From Spirosomataceae bacterium TFI 002 (lineage in GTDB: Bacteria > Bacteroidota > Bacteroidia > Cytophagales > Spirosomataceae), in contig LT907983.1 in NCBI GenBank assembly GCA_900230115.1, positions 3,983,001 to 4,047,000 of the forward strand: a stretch of 64,000 bases of DNA, read 5' to 3'. How positions within the stretch are numbered: position 1 is the stretch's first letter; each line of letters opens with the position of its first letter. The translations under genes and the position numbers were made by a program. Shown here in pieces: positions 1-8,049 of this stretch. The notes under the pieces are model-generated. The model ran no database searches and was not told the DNA's origin. It saw only the letters and a program-made list of their open reading frames with translations.

Positions 1-226
1 CTTGAACTTCGGAGAAAAGCTCGATTCTTTCTTGAGCTTTTATGGTTCCATTGGTTTCAACTGTAATGGAAATGTCCTCATTGATAACCGGTTTTACGTA
101 GGCTAAATTGGTTGTTTTGTTGGGTTTGCCTTTTGGCTCCGTTTTACTATTCCCTATTTTTTGGGAAAGGAAATAGGCACCAACCAAAAGTGCGATTCCT
201 AAGACAATACTTATTGCTAATCTCAT
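1..226 (-). CDS. RND efflux periplasmic adaptor (membrane fusion protein), N-terminal part
   Basis: Only the first 75 codons lie in the window; the gene runs off its left edge. The N-terminus has a short basic start followed by a hydrophobic helix (about residues 3-18), typical of an inner-membrane anchor or uncleaved signal. A Lys/Asn/Thr-rich linker follows, then a strand pattern with YVKPV, VETNGTI and ELFSEVQ. The 'G.I.a...v.lfsev.G' pattern is what HlyD/AcrA-type adaptors show at their first beta-barrel/lipoyl segment. Family knowledge: such adaptors link an inner-membrane RND pump to an outer-membrane channel. The gene is divergent from the MFS gene. Substrate unknown. The family call rests on a short N-terminal stretch, so it is moderately certain. 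Confidence 0.6.
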   Translation of the reverse strand, partial: MRLAISIVLGIALLVGAYFLSQKIGNSKTEPKGKPNKTTNLAYVKPVINEDISITVETNGTIKAQERIELFSEVQ

Positions 227-623
227 TTAATACAAACAAGTTTTGATTTGAAAGTTTTTGTACGACTCATTTTAGAGTCTGCTGTAAGGTAGCGAAGTTG
301 AGAAAAATGTTGCCTTTCGTTTTAATAACTATTTGAATATTTAGCTCAAAAGTCAATATCGCCAAAGAAATCTTTAAATAATACAATTGGGTAAAAGGCG
401 AATTTGTGCCTTTTAGTAATCTCAAAGCTGCTAAAAAAGCATTTTAAGGGAGTGTATTCTTATCAAGACTTGGTTGAAAAATAAGAGGCTAATGTTATCT
501 TGAATTTGTGAAATAGAACGGATATTGAAATAAAACATATAAATAACTCTATCTAAAAGCCTTTCGGAATGAATTTATGCTCTTTCTTAATTATCTTGCA
601 GTTCATATGACTTTTTTTTCGGA
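227..623. other. Divergent intergenic region, no gene seen
   Basis: An AT-rich gap between the leftward adaptor gene and the rightward transporter gene. It should hold both promoters, but I could not place a convincing TAnnTTTG element with a matching upstream TTG for either one. A short perfect inverted repeat (GACTC, 6-nt loop, GAGTC) lies at 264-279. No RNA gene or small open frame is supported. Confidence 0.5.
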
Positions 624-1937
624 ATGGGATTTAAAAAAAATCAGCAAAAAATAATCAATGCTTGGTGCATGTATGATTGGGCCAATTCTGTTCACAACCT
701 AGTTATCACATCTGTAATTTTTCCTATTTATTACCACGCCAATGCAGTGAATGAGCAAGGTGGTGATATGGTTAACTTCTTAGGTTTCGAAGTCAATAAT
801 GATGTACTGTATTCTTACACATTGTCCGCCGCAACGCTGATTTTGGTTATTTTGAATCCCTTACTTACCGGCATTGCAGATTATAGCGGTAGGCGAAAGA
901 TGTTTATGAAGTTCTTTTGCTACTTGGGAGCACTGAGTTGCGTTTATTTCTTCTTTTTTACGACGGGAAATATCACAGGAGCCATATTTGCCTTTGGACT
1001 TTCGATGATAGGCTGGGGAGGCTCGGTTGTTTTCTATAATTCTTTCTTGCCAGATATTGTCACTGAAGATAGACTGGATAAAACATCCGCAAGAGGATTT
1101 GCTTTTGGTTACGTTGGAAGCGTGATATTACTGCTTTTTAACCTTTCCCTGATAATGAAACCTGAGCTGTATGGTCTAAGTCAAGCAGACTCCGATAGTG
1201 GTTTTACATCCAGAATTGCATTTATTTTAGTGGGAGTATGGTGGGCAGTTTTTGCACAGATTCCTTTTTATTATTTACCAAAAGACGAAAGTAAGCCTTT
1301 TGAGTTAGCATGGGTTTCTAAGGGATTCGAAGAAGTTCAAAAAGTATTTAAAGAGGTTCAAAAACGAAATTTGCTAAAGAGGTTTTTAGCTGCTTTTTTC
1401 GTTTATGACATGGGCGTGATGACTGTTATTTACATAGCAGCCATATTTGCTGATAAAGAACTTAAGATACCAACAACGGGATTGATCGTAACTATATTAC
1501 TAATTCAATTTGTAGCTATACCTGGGTCGTATTTGGCATCGTGGTTGTCAAAGAAATTTGGTAATACGATAGCACTTAGAATAGAAATTGCGATTTGGGC
1601 TGCAGTGACACTCGGAGCTTATTTTACAACAACTGCCGAACAATTTTATGTTATTGCGGCGTTTGTTGGATTGGTGATGGGTGGGATTCAGTCACTATCC
1701 AGATCAACTTATGCTAAGTTAATTCCAGATAATACAGATGATACAGCATCGTATTTCGGGTTTTATGACATAACAGAAAAAATGGCGACATTTTTAGGAA
1801 CGCTTATGTTTGGGGCAATTATTCAAGCCACAGGAAGTATGCGGAACTCGGTTCTCTTAATTTTGATTCTATTTGTAGTAGGGTTTGTTTTACTCACTCG
1901 CATTCCCTCTAAAACAATTTATAAAGACCTAGATTGA
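624..1937 (+). CDS. MFS transporter, UMF1/Atg22-like family
   Basis: A 437-residue polytopic inner-membrane protein. The N-terminal stretch INAWCMYDWANSVHNLVI matches the conserved 'aW.lYDwAnS.y..vI' opening of the UMF1 family. A GIADYSGRRK loop between the second and third hydrophobic segments is the MFS loop-2/3 signature, and GGIQSLSRSTYAKLIPD in the C-terminal half is also typical of the family. About twelve hydrophobic segments are visible, with a basic cytoplasmic loop near residues 215-255. UMF1 proteins are major facilitator transporters related to yeast Atg22 vacuolar amino-acid exporters; bacterial substrates are mostly unknown. The stop codon overlaps the TTG start of the downstream glycosyltransferase, so the two are translationally coupled. 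Family assignment is confident; substrate is not. Confidence 0.85.
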   Translation: MGFKKNQQKIINAWCMYDWANSVHNLVITSVIFPIYYHANAVNEQGGDMVNFLGFEVNNDVLYSYTLSAATLILVILNPLLTGIADYSGRRKMFMKFFCYLGALSCVYFFFFTTGNITGAIFAFGLSMIGWGGSVVFYNSFLPDIVTEDRLDKTSARGFAFGYVGSVILLLFNLSLIMKPELYGLSQADSDSGFTSRIAFILVGVWWAVFAQIPFYYLPKDESKPFELAWVSKGFEEVQKVFKEVQKRNLLKRFLAAFFVYDMGVMTVIYIAAIFADKELKIPTTGLIVTILLIQFVAIPGSYLASWLSKKFGNTIALRIEIAIWAAVTLGAYFTTTAEQFYVIAAFVGLVMGGIQSLSRSTYAKLIPDNTDDTASYFGFYDITEKMATFLGTLMFGAIIQATGSMRNSVLLILILFVVGFVLLTRIPSKTIYKDLD

Positions 1938-3115
1938 AATATTTAATTGTTGATCTAAATATTGAATTGAACGGGCACAAATTCGGATTTGTGAACGAGC
2001 TAATGAAGTGGATTGAGAAGAACGGAAAGGCTCTTGATGAATACCATTTTTTGGTGAACCTAAACGACGAGCAATTCCATAAATCTAAATCTGCAAATGT
2101 CTTTGTTGTAGTACCCAATTCTCAGCAAATAAATGACTGGGAAGGAGCGAACCCATTGAAAAAGTACCAATTGCAATGGGCGTATATTTTAAAAGCCTCT
2201 TTGGCTTTAAAAGTAGACCGTCTTGTATTGATGGAGCTGGATATATACCAAGCAGAAATAGGGAAAACTAGAAAAGGTAGATTCGAAATCCATGGTATCT
2301 GGTTCAGACCATTTGTGAGGCAAAAGTGCTTAGACGAAAGTCGGAATGCAAAGATTATGTTTTCGTTAAACCATTTCAAAAAGCGACGCTTGTTTGGTTG
2401 GGCAATGAGGAATTCAACCTTGACTAAGGTTTTCGTACTAAACGATCAATACACCGTAGATACCCTTAATAGGAGTAAAAAAAATGGTAATAGGTTAGCC
2501 TATTTGCCTGATCCAGTATTTGATATTAACGCCAAGGAAGGAATTGATATTCGTGAAAAATACAAAATCCCGAATGACCGATTTGTGATTTTAATTTTTG
2601 GTTGTATTGATGACCGCAAGAATGTCGTTAATACGCTCACATCTTTAGTCAATTTGGATGTAAAGGACCAAGAAATGGTCACTTTACTCATTGTAGGTAA
2701 AATAATGGATTCGTATCGAGATGAAATGGATGCTAAAATTACTGAAGTTGAGGGCGAAAGGAAGTTTGGATTAGTTGTCAATAATGAGTTTGTAAGTGAA
2801 GCAGAAATGGATGCACTTTTTCAGCAGACTGATCTGGTACTAAGAATGAATATTAACTATTTCGCAAGTAGCGGAATCATTGGAATGTCGGCCAAGTATG
2901 AAAAGCCATCTATAGTTTCAAACTATGGTATTGTAGCCGATATAACTGAGAAATATAAACTTGGGAAATTGGTTGACCCTTTGAATACGGATCAAATAAG
3001 TGAAGCGATAAAGTATTACTTTGATAACCGTGAGATTAAAGAAGAGTCTCATGGGCAAAAGTATTATCAAGAACACAATGCCGATGCTTTTGCCAGAACC
3101 TTATTGAGCTTCTAA
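1934..3115 (+). CDS. Glycosyltransferase, GT-B fold (group 1/GT4-like)
   Basis: A 393-residue cytoplasmic protein starting at a TTG that overlaps the TGA of the MFS gene. This start keeps the conserved N-terminal strand (MKYLIVDLNIELNGHKFGF), which the next ATG would lose. The C-terminal half has the GT-B pattern: a linker ending REKYKIP, then FVILIFGCIDDRKNV, VTLLIVGKI, a 'd.LFQQTDLVLRMN' strand, and an end segment GKLVDPLNTDQISEAIKYY like the nucleotide-sugar-binding region of group 1 transferases. It lacks a clear EX7E motif, so the donor and acceptor are unknown. Its 3' end overlaps the convergent SGNH gene by 15 bp. A role in cell-surface glycan synthesis with the neighbouring acylation genes is possible but unproven. 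Confidence 0.7.
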   Translation: MKYLIVDLNIELNGHKFGFVNELMKWIEKNGKALDEYHFLVNLNDEQFHKSKSANVFVVVPNSQQINDWEGANPLKKYQLQWAYILKASLALKVDRLVLMELDIYQAEIGKTRKGRFEIHGIWFRPFVRQKCLDESRNAKIMFSLNHFKKRRLFGWAMRNSTLTKVFVLNDQYTVDTLNRSKKNGNRLAYLPDPVFDINAKEGIDIREKYKIPNDRFVILIFGCIDDRKNVVNTLTSLVNLDVKDQEMVTLLIVGKIMDSYRDEMDAKITEVEGERKFGLVVNNEFVSEAEMDALFQQTDLVLRMNINYFASSGIIGMSAKYEKPSIVSNYGIVADITEKYKLGKLVDPLNTDQISEAIKYYFDNREIKEESHGQKYYQEHNADAFARTLLSF

Positions 3116-4081
3116 TATAGCGTTTACTTGATCCACCCATATTTGTTTCCCTTCGCAATTCCAGTGCGTATCACCTTTGTCAAATAGCTGAGCTTGACCT
3201 CTCATAAATGGTGAAAACATATCAATAACCTCTGTTTCTAGTTTTGGATAGGACTGAATTCTTTCGACTAAATGGTTGTAATTACCCAAGTCAGATGCAA
3301 GAATCGAAGTTTTGTTTGGTATGATAGAAATTACGACCTTGTCAAATCCGAGGTTTTCGTAATAGGATTTAGTCGCATTTATATTTGAAACTAAAAGATC
3401 AATTTCATCAGTGGGAATAGTTTCAAATGCTGAAGAAATCCCAGGCTCCGAAGGTAAATAGTACACCAAGTGCTCCTGTGTCTTATTTAGCTTAACTTTT
3501 GGGTCAATTCTATTAAAGAGTTTTAAATTTAGGCTTGCCTTCCATTCTTTGATCGTCAAGAAAAAATCGCTAGCAAACAGAATGGATTCGTGACGTTCGG
3601 TATTATAGGGTAAGTCAAATGCCAATATTTTCTCCCAAAGATTAGCTTCAACCTTAGCAATTGGAGCATTTTTGAGCTCTTGCCATGGCGTAGCAAATCG
3701 TTCTCTTACGTGTCGTTCTACTGTTTCAATAACAAGTATGTTCTTTTTGCCTTTTTGTATCTCTATAAAAGCTGGGCTAGCAACAAACATCCAGTGGTAA
3801 GAACCCGCACCAAAGTGCTCGTGGCTTATTCTTCCATCTTCCGTAAAGCTATCGCCAGCAACAATTAAGTTTACATTCTCCTTTTGTGTTGCTTGTGGAG
3901 GTTCGCAGTTTTGAACTGGTACCCTAAAATTGGGCAAATTACTCAATCGATATAAATCACCGTAGCGGTAATCATCTTGAATCCAGCCATTTTGAAAGAG
4001 CCACTTGTTTACATCAGCTGACCAACCTGTGAGCCAAAGGCCAGCAAAAACTACAAGTGCTATGTATTTAAGTATTTTCAA
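3101..4081 (-). CDS. AlgX/AlgJ-like SGNH-type acetyltransferase companion
   Basis: A 326-residue exported or membrane-anchored protein with an N-terminal hydrophobic segment (residues 3-20). It shows the two hallmarks of the AlgX/AlgJ (DHHW) group: a GDSFT nucleophile motif at residues 76-80 (Ser78) and a DTHWNCEG block at about 304-311 carrying the Asp-x-His pair. In alginate and related systems these proteins place acetyl groups on a polysaccharide outside the membrane after an MBOAT protein has moved the acetyl group across. Here the gene starts within the 4-bp overlap with the upstream MBOAT gene (ATGA), so the two are coupled and almost certainly work as a pair. The acceptor is unknown; a surface glycan or secreted polymer is the likely target. 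Confidence 0.75.
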   Translation of the reverse strand: MKILKYIALVVFAGLWLTGWSADVNKWLFQNGWIQDDYRYGDLYRLSNLPNFRVPVQNCEPPQATQKENVNLIVAGDSFTEDGRISHEHFGAGSYHWMFVASPAFIEIQKGKKNILVIETVERHVRERFATPWQELKNAPIAKVEANLWEKILAFDLPYNTERHESILFASDFFLTIKEWKASLNLKLFNRIDPKVKLNKTQEHLVYYLPSEPGISSAFETIPTDEIDLLVSNINATKSYYENLGFDKVVISIIPNKTSILASDLGNYNHLVERIQSYPKLETEVIDMFSPFMRGQAQLFDKGDTHWNCEGKQIWVDQVNAILEAQ

Positions 4082-5478
4082 AATTGGAAATATATAAACT
4101 GGTTAGAAGTGAAGACGCCAAAAAAGTAGCAAACGGTCATTATACCTATGAATTTCACATAAAACAATGGCGTTTTGCTGGTATCAATAAATGGAATGTA
4201 AATCTCTTTCAGCATTAATATTAAAATAACCAATCCGCTAAACCACAATTCAGAATGAGACAATGGACTGCTAAATCCTGAATAGGAACTAAAGTCTGCA
4301 ATCTTGGTAAGAATAGTTAATGCATTGGAAAGTCCTGTTGCCCTAAAGAATACCCAACTAAGCGTCACTAATGTAAAAGTGAATGCTATTTGAAGGGTGG
4401 AGTTTAAAGCGTTTTTTGAAAGCTTAAAACCAATGTGTTTTTGCCAAAACATTGCTAGAATTAAGAATATTCCATGTAGCGAACCCCAAATTATGAAGTT
4501 CCAAGAGGGGCCATGCCACAGACCAGAAACGGTAAATACGATGAAATAATTAAGATATAGACGATACTCTCCAACTCTATTTCCTCCCAAAGGGATATAG
4601 AGGTAATCCTTGAACCATGTAGATAGAGAGATATGCCACCTACTCCAAAACTCTGCAATAGACTTAGAAATGTAAGGTACATTAAAGTTTTCCATCAGGT
4701 TAAAACCCATTACTCTTGCACAACCAATTGCTATGTCGGAGTAACCCGAGAAGTCGCAGTAGATTTGAAAGGAATAAAATATGGTACCCAGCAGCAAGGT
4801 TGAGCCACTATGTTCAGACGGGTTACTGTAACAATAGTCTACCATTATCGCTAGCCTATCGGCAACAACAACCTTCTTGAAAAGCCCCCAAGCAATCCTG
4901 ATTAGCCCTTGTTTTATGTTTTCAAAGTTGTATTTGAAATATGTATGAAATTGAACTAAAAGGTTTTGTGGTCGCTCAATTGGCCCAGCAACGAGCTGCG
5001 GATAGAACATCACATACAGTGAATATATGATAAAATCATACTCCGGTTTTTGCTTTCTACGATATACCTCAATCGTGTAGCTCATCGCCTGAAAAGTATG
5101 GAAAGAAAGCCCAATAGGTAGATCGCCTCCATAATTTGGAATTGGGTTCTCCATACCAAATTGACTTAAAAGCAAACCAATGTTCCCATTAATAAAGTTG
5201 AAGTATTTGAAGATTGCGAGAAAACCAATATTTGTAACCAAACTGAGTACGAGGAGCTGTTTTCGCCGTTTACCCTCAGATTTTGCAATCCAAATTCCTG
5301 CATAGTAATCTACCAAAATGGTAACCAGCAATATCAGGATATACACTGGCTTAAATGCCATATAGAAATAGCAACTCGCCAGCAATAGCAACCACACTCT
5401 CCCTCTGTGGCGAAGCATGTAGTATAGAATAGATACTACAATGAAAAAGAAAACGAATTGCAGGGAGTTAAAAAGCAT
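4078..5478 (-). CDS. MBOAT-family O-acyltransferase (AlgI/DltB-like)
   Basis: A 466-residue inner-membrane protein with about ten hydrophobic segments. It carries the MBOAT signature FWSRWHISLSTWFKDYLYIP (about residues 277-296, His282) and the near-invariant histidine in GLWHGPSWNFIIWG (His322). Length and motif spacing match AlgI. AlgI-type proteins take an acyl group from a cytoplasmic donor and pass it to an extracytoplasmic SGNH/AlgX-type partner, and that partner is encoded directly downstream with a 4-bp overlap. No alginate synthesis genes are seen, so the modified polymer is unknown. The gene diverges from mnmE across a 204-bp gap. Confidence 0.88.
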   Translation of the reverse strand: MLFNSLQFVFFFIVVSILYYMLRHRGRVWLLLLASCYFYMAFKPVYILILLVTILVDYYAGIWIAKSEGKRRKQLLVLSLVTNIGFLAIFKYFNFINGNIGLLLSQFGMENPIPNYGGDLPIGLSFHTFQAMSYTIEVYRRKQKPEYDFIIYSLYVMFYPQLVAGPIERPQNLLVQFHTYFKYNFENIKQGLIRIAWGLFKKVVVADRLAIMVDYCYSNPSEHSGSTLLLGTIFYSFQIYCDFSGYSDIAIGCARVMGFNLMENFNVPYISKSIAEFWSRWHISLSTWFKDYLYIPLGGNRVGEYRLYLNYFIVFTVSGLWHGPSWNFIIWGSLHGIFLILAMFWQKHIGFKLSKNALNSTLQIAFTFTLVTLSWVFFRATGLSNALTILTKIADFSSYSGFSSPLSHSELWFSGLVILILMLKEIYIPFIDTSKTPLFYVKFIGIMTVCYFFGVFTSNQFIYFQF

Positions 5479-5628
5479 TCTTTGCTAAAGCCGCATTGGG
5501 GTTTGTTGAGAGTTCTAGAAACCGTTTCCGAAATCCGAGCCAAAAATAACAAGAAATTTATTGCGAGCATCGCTAAAAGCTATTTGAAAAGGAACAAAAT
5601 CCATTAATTCGTGCTAAAGCCTAGTGAA

Positions 5629-5662
5629 TTGCGGTCAAAGCAAATAGATTGGTTTAATTTTG
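5629..5662 (+). promoter_or_regulatory. Predicted Bacteroidota-type promoter for mnmE
   Basis: A TAATTTTG element at 5655-5662 fits the TAnnTTTG -7 consensus of the Bacteroidota primary sigma factor. A TTG lies 23 bp upstream at 5629-5631. The -7 element ends 20 bp before the TTG start codon of mnmE, which would give a leader of roughly a dozen bases. Predicted from sequence only. Confidence 0.45.
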
Positions 5663-5682
5663 CAAAAAAATAGAAATCACTT

Positions 5683-7029
5683 TTGGAAAATAAAATCATA
5701 GAGAACGAGCCAATATGTGCTTTGGCAACTGCTCAGGGAGTAGGTGCAATTGCGGTAATAAGGGTGTCAGGTGAAAAGTGTATTGAGCTTGTTGATCGTA
5801 TTTTTAAAGGCAAAAAGCTTACAAACGTAGCAAGCCATACCGTTCATTTTGGTCTTATAATGGAAGGCGAAAAGCTGGTAGACGAAGTGTTAGCTACGGT
5901 TTTCAAAAATCCGAAAAGTTTTACCAAAGAAGATAGCGTTGAAATCTCCTGTCATGGGAGCTCGTATATCATTGGTTCTATTTTGAAGTTACTGGTAGCC
6001 AATGGGTGTAAAATTGCCAAGCCTGGTGAATTTACCCAAAGGGCATTTGCCAATGGTCAATTTGACCTTATACAAGCAGAAGCAGTCGCCGACCTAATTG
6101 CAGCTGATTCTGCAGCCGCTCACAAAGCTGCCATGCATCAAATGCGTGGAGGTTTTTCAAAAAAGCTTGCCGAATTAAGAGAGGATTTGATCCATTTCGC
6201 AAGTATGATAGAGCTTGAGTTGGATTTTGGAGAAGAGGATGTTGAGTTTGCTGATCGTGACGATTTGCGAAAACTCATATACGACATAAATAAGCAACTC
6301 TTGCCTTTGATCTCTTCATTTGACGAAGGGAATGTGATCAAGGAAGGTGTTCCAGTTGCAATTATTGGTACGCCCAATGCTGGTAAGTCAACCCTATTAA
6401 ATGCCTTTCTGAATGAAGACAAAGCAATCGTGAGCGATATCGCTGGTACCACTAGAGATACCATTGAAGATATTTTGATTGTTGGCGGGAGGAAATTTAG
6501 ATTTATTGATACAGCAGGTATACGTAAAACAGAGGATACAGTAGAAAACATTGGAATAGATCGTTCTCGTAAAGCAATTGACAAATCTGAGATTGTAATT
6601 GTGTTGTATGAAAACGAAAAGGATAAAAGTTACCTTTTAGAGAATTTCGAAGCTGCGTTTAATAATAAAAAGCTCCTTTTTGTAAGAAACAAAATAGACG
6701 TAGATAACTATCAAGCCCAAGAAGGCGAAATAGGAATTTCTGCTAAGGAAGGGACAAATGTGGAGCATTTGCTTGAGAAGTTAACTTCACTTTACAGCTT
6801 GGAACAAAGTGGCGATATCGTTGTAACGAACCTTCGTCACTACGAACATCTCATCAAAACCAATGAAGCCTTGGAGGAGGTACTTACTGGACTTGATAAT
6901 GGCGTAACTGGGGATTTCTTAGCTCAAGACATTCGCCTTTCGCTTCACCATCTTGGTGAGATCACTGGCACAATCACCACAGACGACCTTTTGAAGAATA
7001 TTTTTGGGAAATTTTGTATCGGGAAGTAG
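5683..7029 (+). CDS. mnmE: tRNA uridine-5-carboxymethylaminomethyl(34) synthesis GTPase MnmE
   Basis: A 448-residue cytoplasmic GTPase that acts with MnmG to modify U34 of tRNAs reading NNA/NNG codons. The N-terminal formyl-tetrahydrofolate-binding domain opens with PICALATAQGVGAIAVIRVS. It is followed by a helical domain (SAAAHKAAMHQMRGGFS) and an inserted Ras-like G domain with GTPNAGKST (G1), GTTRDT (G2), DTAGI (G3) and NKID (G4). The chain ends FGKFCIGK, carrying the invariant C-x-G-K tail whose Cys is needed for activity. I chose the TTG at 5683 because it gives the family length and keeps the N-terminal motif. Single housekeeping gene with its own promoter, unrelated to the neighbouring cluster. 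Confidence 0.97.
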   Translation: MENKIIENEPICALATAQGVGAIAVIRVSGEKCIELVDRIFKGKKLTNVASHTVHFGLIMEGEKLVDEVLATVFKNPKSFTKEDSVEISCHGSSYIIGSILKLLVANGCKIAKPGEFTQRAFANGQFDLIQAEAVADLIAADSAAAHKAAMHQMRGGFSKKLAELREDLIHFASMIELELDFGEEDVEFADRDDLRKLIYDINKQLLPLISSFDEGNVIKEGVPVAIIGTPNAGKSTLLNAFLNEDKAIVSDIAGTTRDTIEDILIVGGRKFRFIDTAGIRKTEDTVENIGIDRSRKAIDKSEIVIVLYENEKDKSYLLENFEAAFNNKKLLFVRNKIDVDNYQAQEGEIGISAKEGTNVEHLLEKLTSLYSLEQSGDIVVTNLRHYEHLIKTNEALEEVLTGLDNGVTGDFLAQDIRLSLHHLGEITGTITTDDLLKNIFGKFCIGK

Positions 7030-7082
7030 ATCAAAAACCACAAAATAAAAAACTCCACTTGTATTTAGTTTCTCGTTTAATT

Positions 7083-7113
7083 TTTTACTCAATTTTCAAT
7101 AAATTGAGTAAAA
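7083..7113. promoter_or_regulatory. Perfect 13-bp inverted repeat upstream of the small lipoprotein gene
   Basis: TTTTACTCAATTT (7083-7095) and its exact reverse complement (7101-7113) flank a 5-nt TCAAT loop. It lies 53 bp after the mnmE stop and ends 12 bp before the ATG of the next gene. There is no T-run after the stem on either strand, so a standard intrinsic terminator is doubtful. An operator or leader hairpin for the lipoprotein gene is equally possible. Confidence 0.45.
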
Positions 7114-7125
7114 CGAAAATTAGTT

Positions 7126-7779
7126 ATGAGAATATTTTTATTACTTTTTACTGTGTTTGCGGTTTTATCTTGTTCCGTTCTTGATGATGGAGAGCCTTCG
7201 CCTTCTGGAGAAAAATTAATTCCTAATGTTAACAAAAAAATCACTTCCAAAGAGGCAGGGTATGTCATAAGTATCAAGGAAACATTGCGTGACTTTGCAG
7301 ACGGTACTCCGGATAATGACTTTAAACCTGATTCCTCAATGCTTGTTATTAAGGCACTTGGGGTGAACACTAATTGGGATGATGATAATGGTATCATTTA
7401 CTTAAGTAGCTATGAAGAAGAAAGTGAAGGCCCAGGCCCATATGCGACCACAACTTTTACTTATGATCCCAAAAGAGTGAAGAAGGCTATTCAAGGTACT
7501 ACCGATTATCTTTACTCATCCAAGGTTACTGTGGCTAATGTAGCAGCTTCTGATAAATTAATAGGAACAGCAGCGGAACTAAATTACCGTAGTTACGACT
7601 ATTTAGAAGTTGAAAGCGATTCAAATGGGACTTTATTATTCACACAGGTTGGATCGAACTTTGTTTCTGGTTTTGCAGATAAACTTACAATGAAAAGAAA
7701 AGTATTCAAACAAGGCATTCACACCCATACTATTACTGCTACGATTGTTATTGCTTTTACGGCATGTACAAGGTGTTAA
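7126..7779 (+). CDS. Small lipoprotein of unknown function
   Basis: A 217-residue protein with a lipoprotein signal: a hydrophobic stretch ending FAVLSC, with Cys16 as the likely lipidated residue. An Asp/Glu/Pro-rich linker follows, so it probably sits on an envelope membrane. The mature part is mainly strand-like and rich in Ser, Thr, Asp and Tyr; the C-terminus has an unusual His-Thr-rich stretch and ends TACTRC. I do not recognise a domain. It lies between mnmE and the polysaccharide locus and starts 12 bp after a perfect inverted repeat. It may be a fast-evolving strain-specific surface protein, but no function can be assigned. Confidence 0.6.
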   Translation: MRIFLLLFTVFAVLSCSVLDDGEPSPSGEKLIPNVNKKITSKEAGYVISIKETLRDFADGTPDNDFKPDSSMLVIKALGVNTNWDDDNGIIYLSSYEEESEGPGPYATTTFTYDPKRVKKAIQGTTDYLYSSKVTVANVAASDKLIGTAAELNYRSYDYLEVESDSNGTLLFTQVGSNFVSGFADKLTMKRKVFKQGIHTHTITATIVIAFTACTRC

Positions 7780-8049
7780 AAATTGTGTAGTCCTTTGTTC
7801 TATATAAGGTCTGTATTTGCTAAATCTATGTTGGCTCTGAAATCATCTTTACGGCAAAAACTAGAATTATATTTACAGCATTTTTTTAGAAACGAGCTTT
7901 AAAGTAGGTTTTAACCCCATGAAAAATGTATCATTATCAATGCTTATTAGTGCATCTTGTAAGTAATATATGTATTGCATTTTTTTTCGCTCAAATTCAT
8001 TATAAATTGGATTATAGAAATTAAAACTTTCAATAAATCAATTCGTCTA

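Noticed and set aside
372-388. Minus-strand TTGTATTATTTA resembling a half-site of the proposed operator
   Set aside because: There is no second half-site 21 bp away and no -7 element 39 bp away. The gene it would serve is an efflux adaptor outside the locus.
7927-7956. TGTATCATTAT upstream of the DUF1080 gene, similar to the operator
   Set aside because: No second half-site at 21 bp (the nearest is TGCAT at 24 bp), and the orientation relative to the gene is opposite to that of the four good sites.
7919-7966. 15-codon open frame starting ATGAAAAATGTA
   Set aside because: Too short, with no supporting feature and no recognisable product; most likely chance in an intergenic region.
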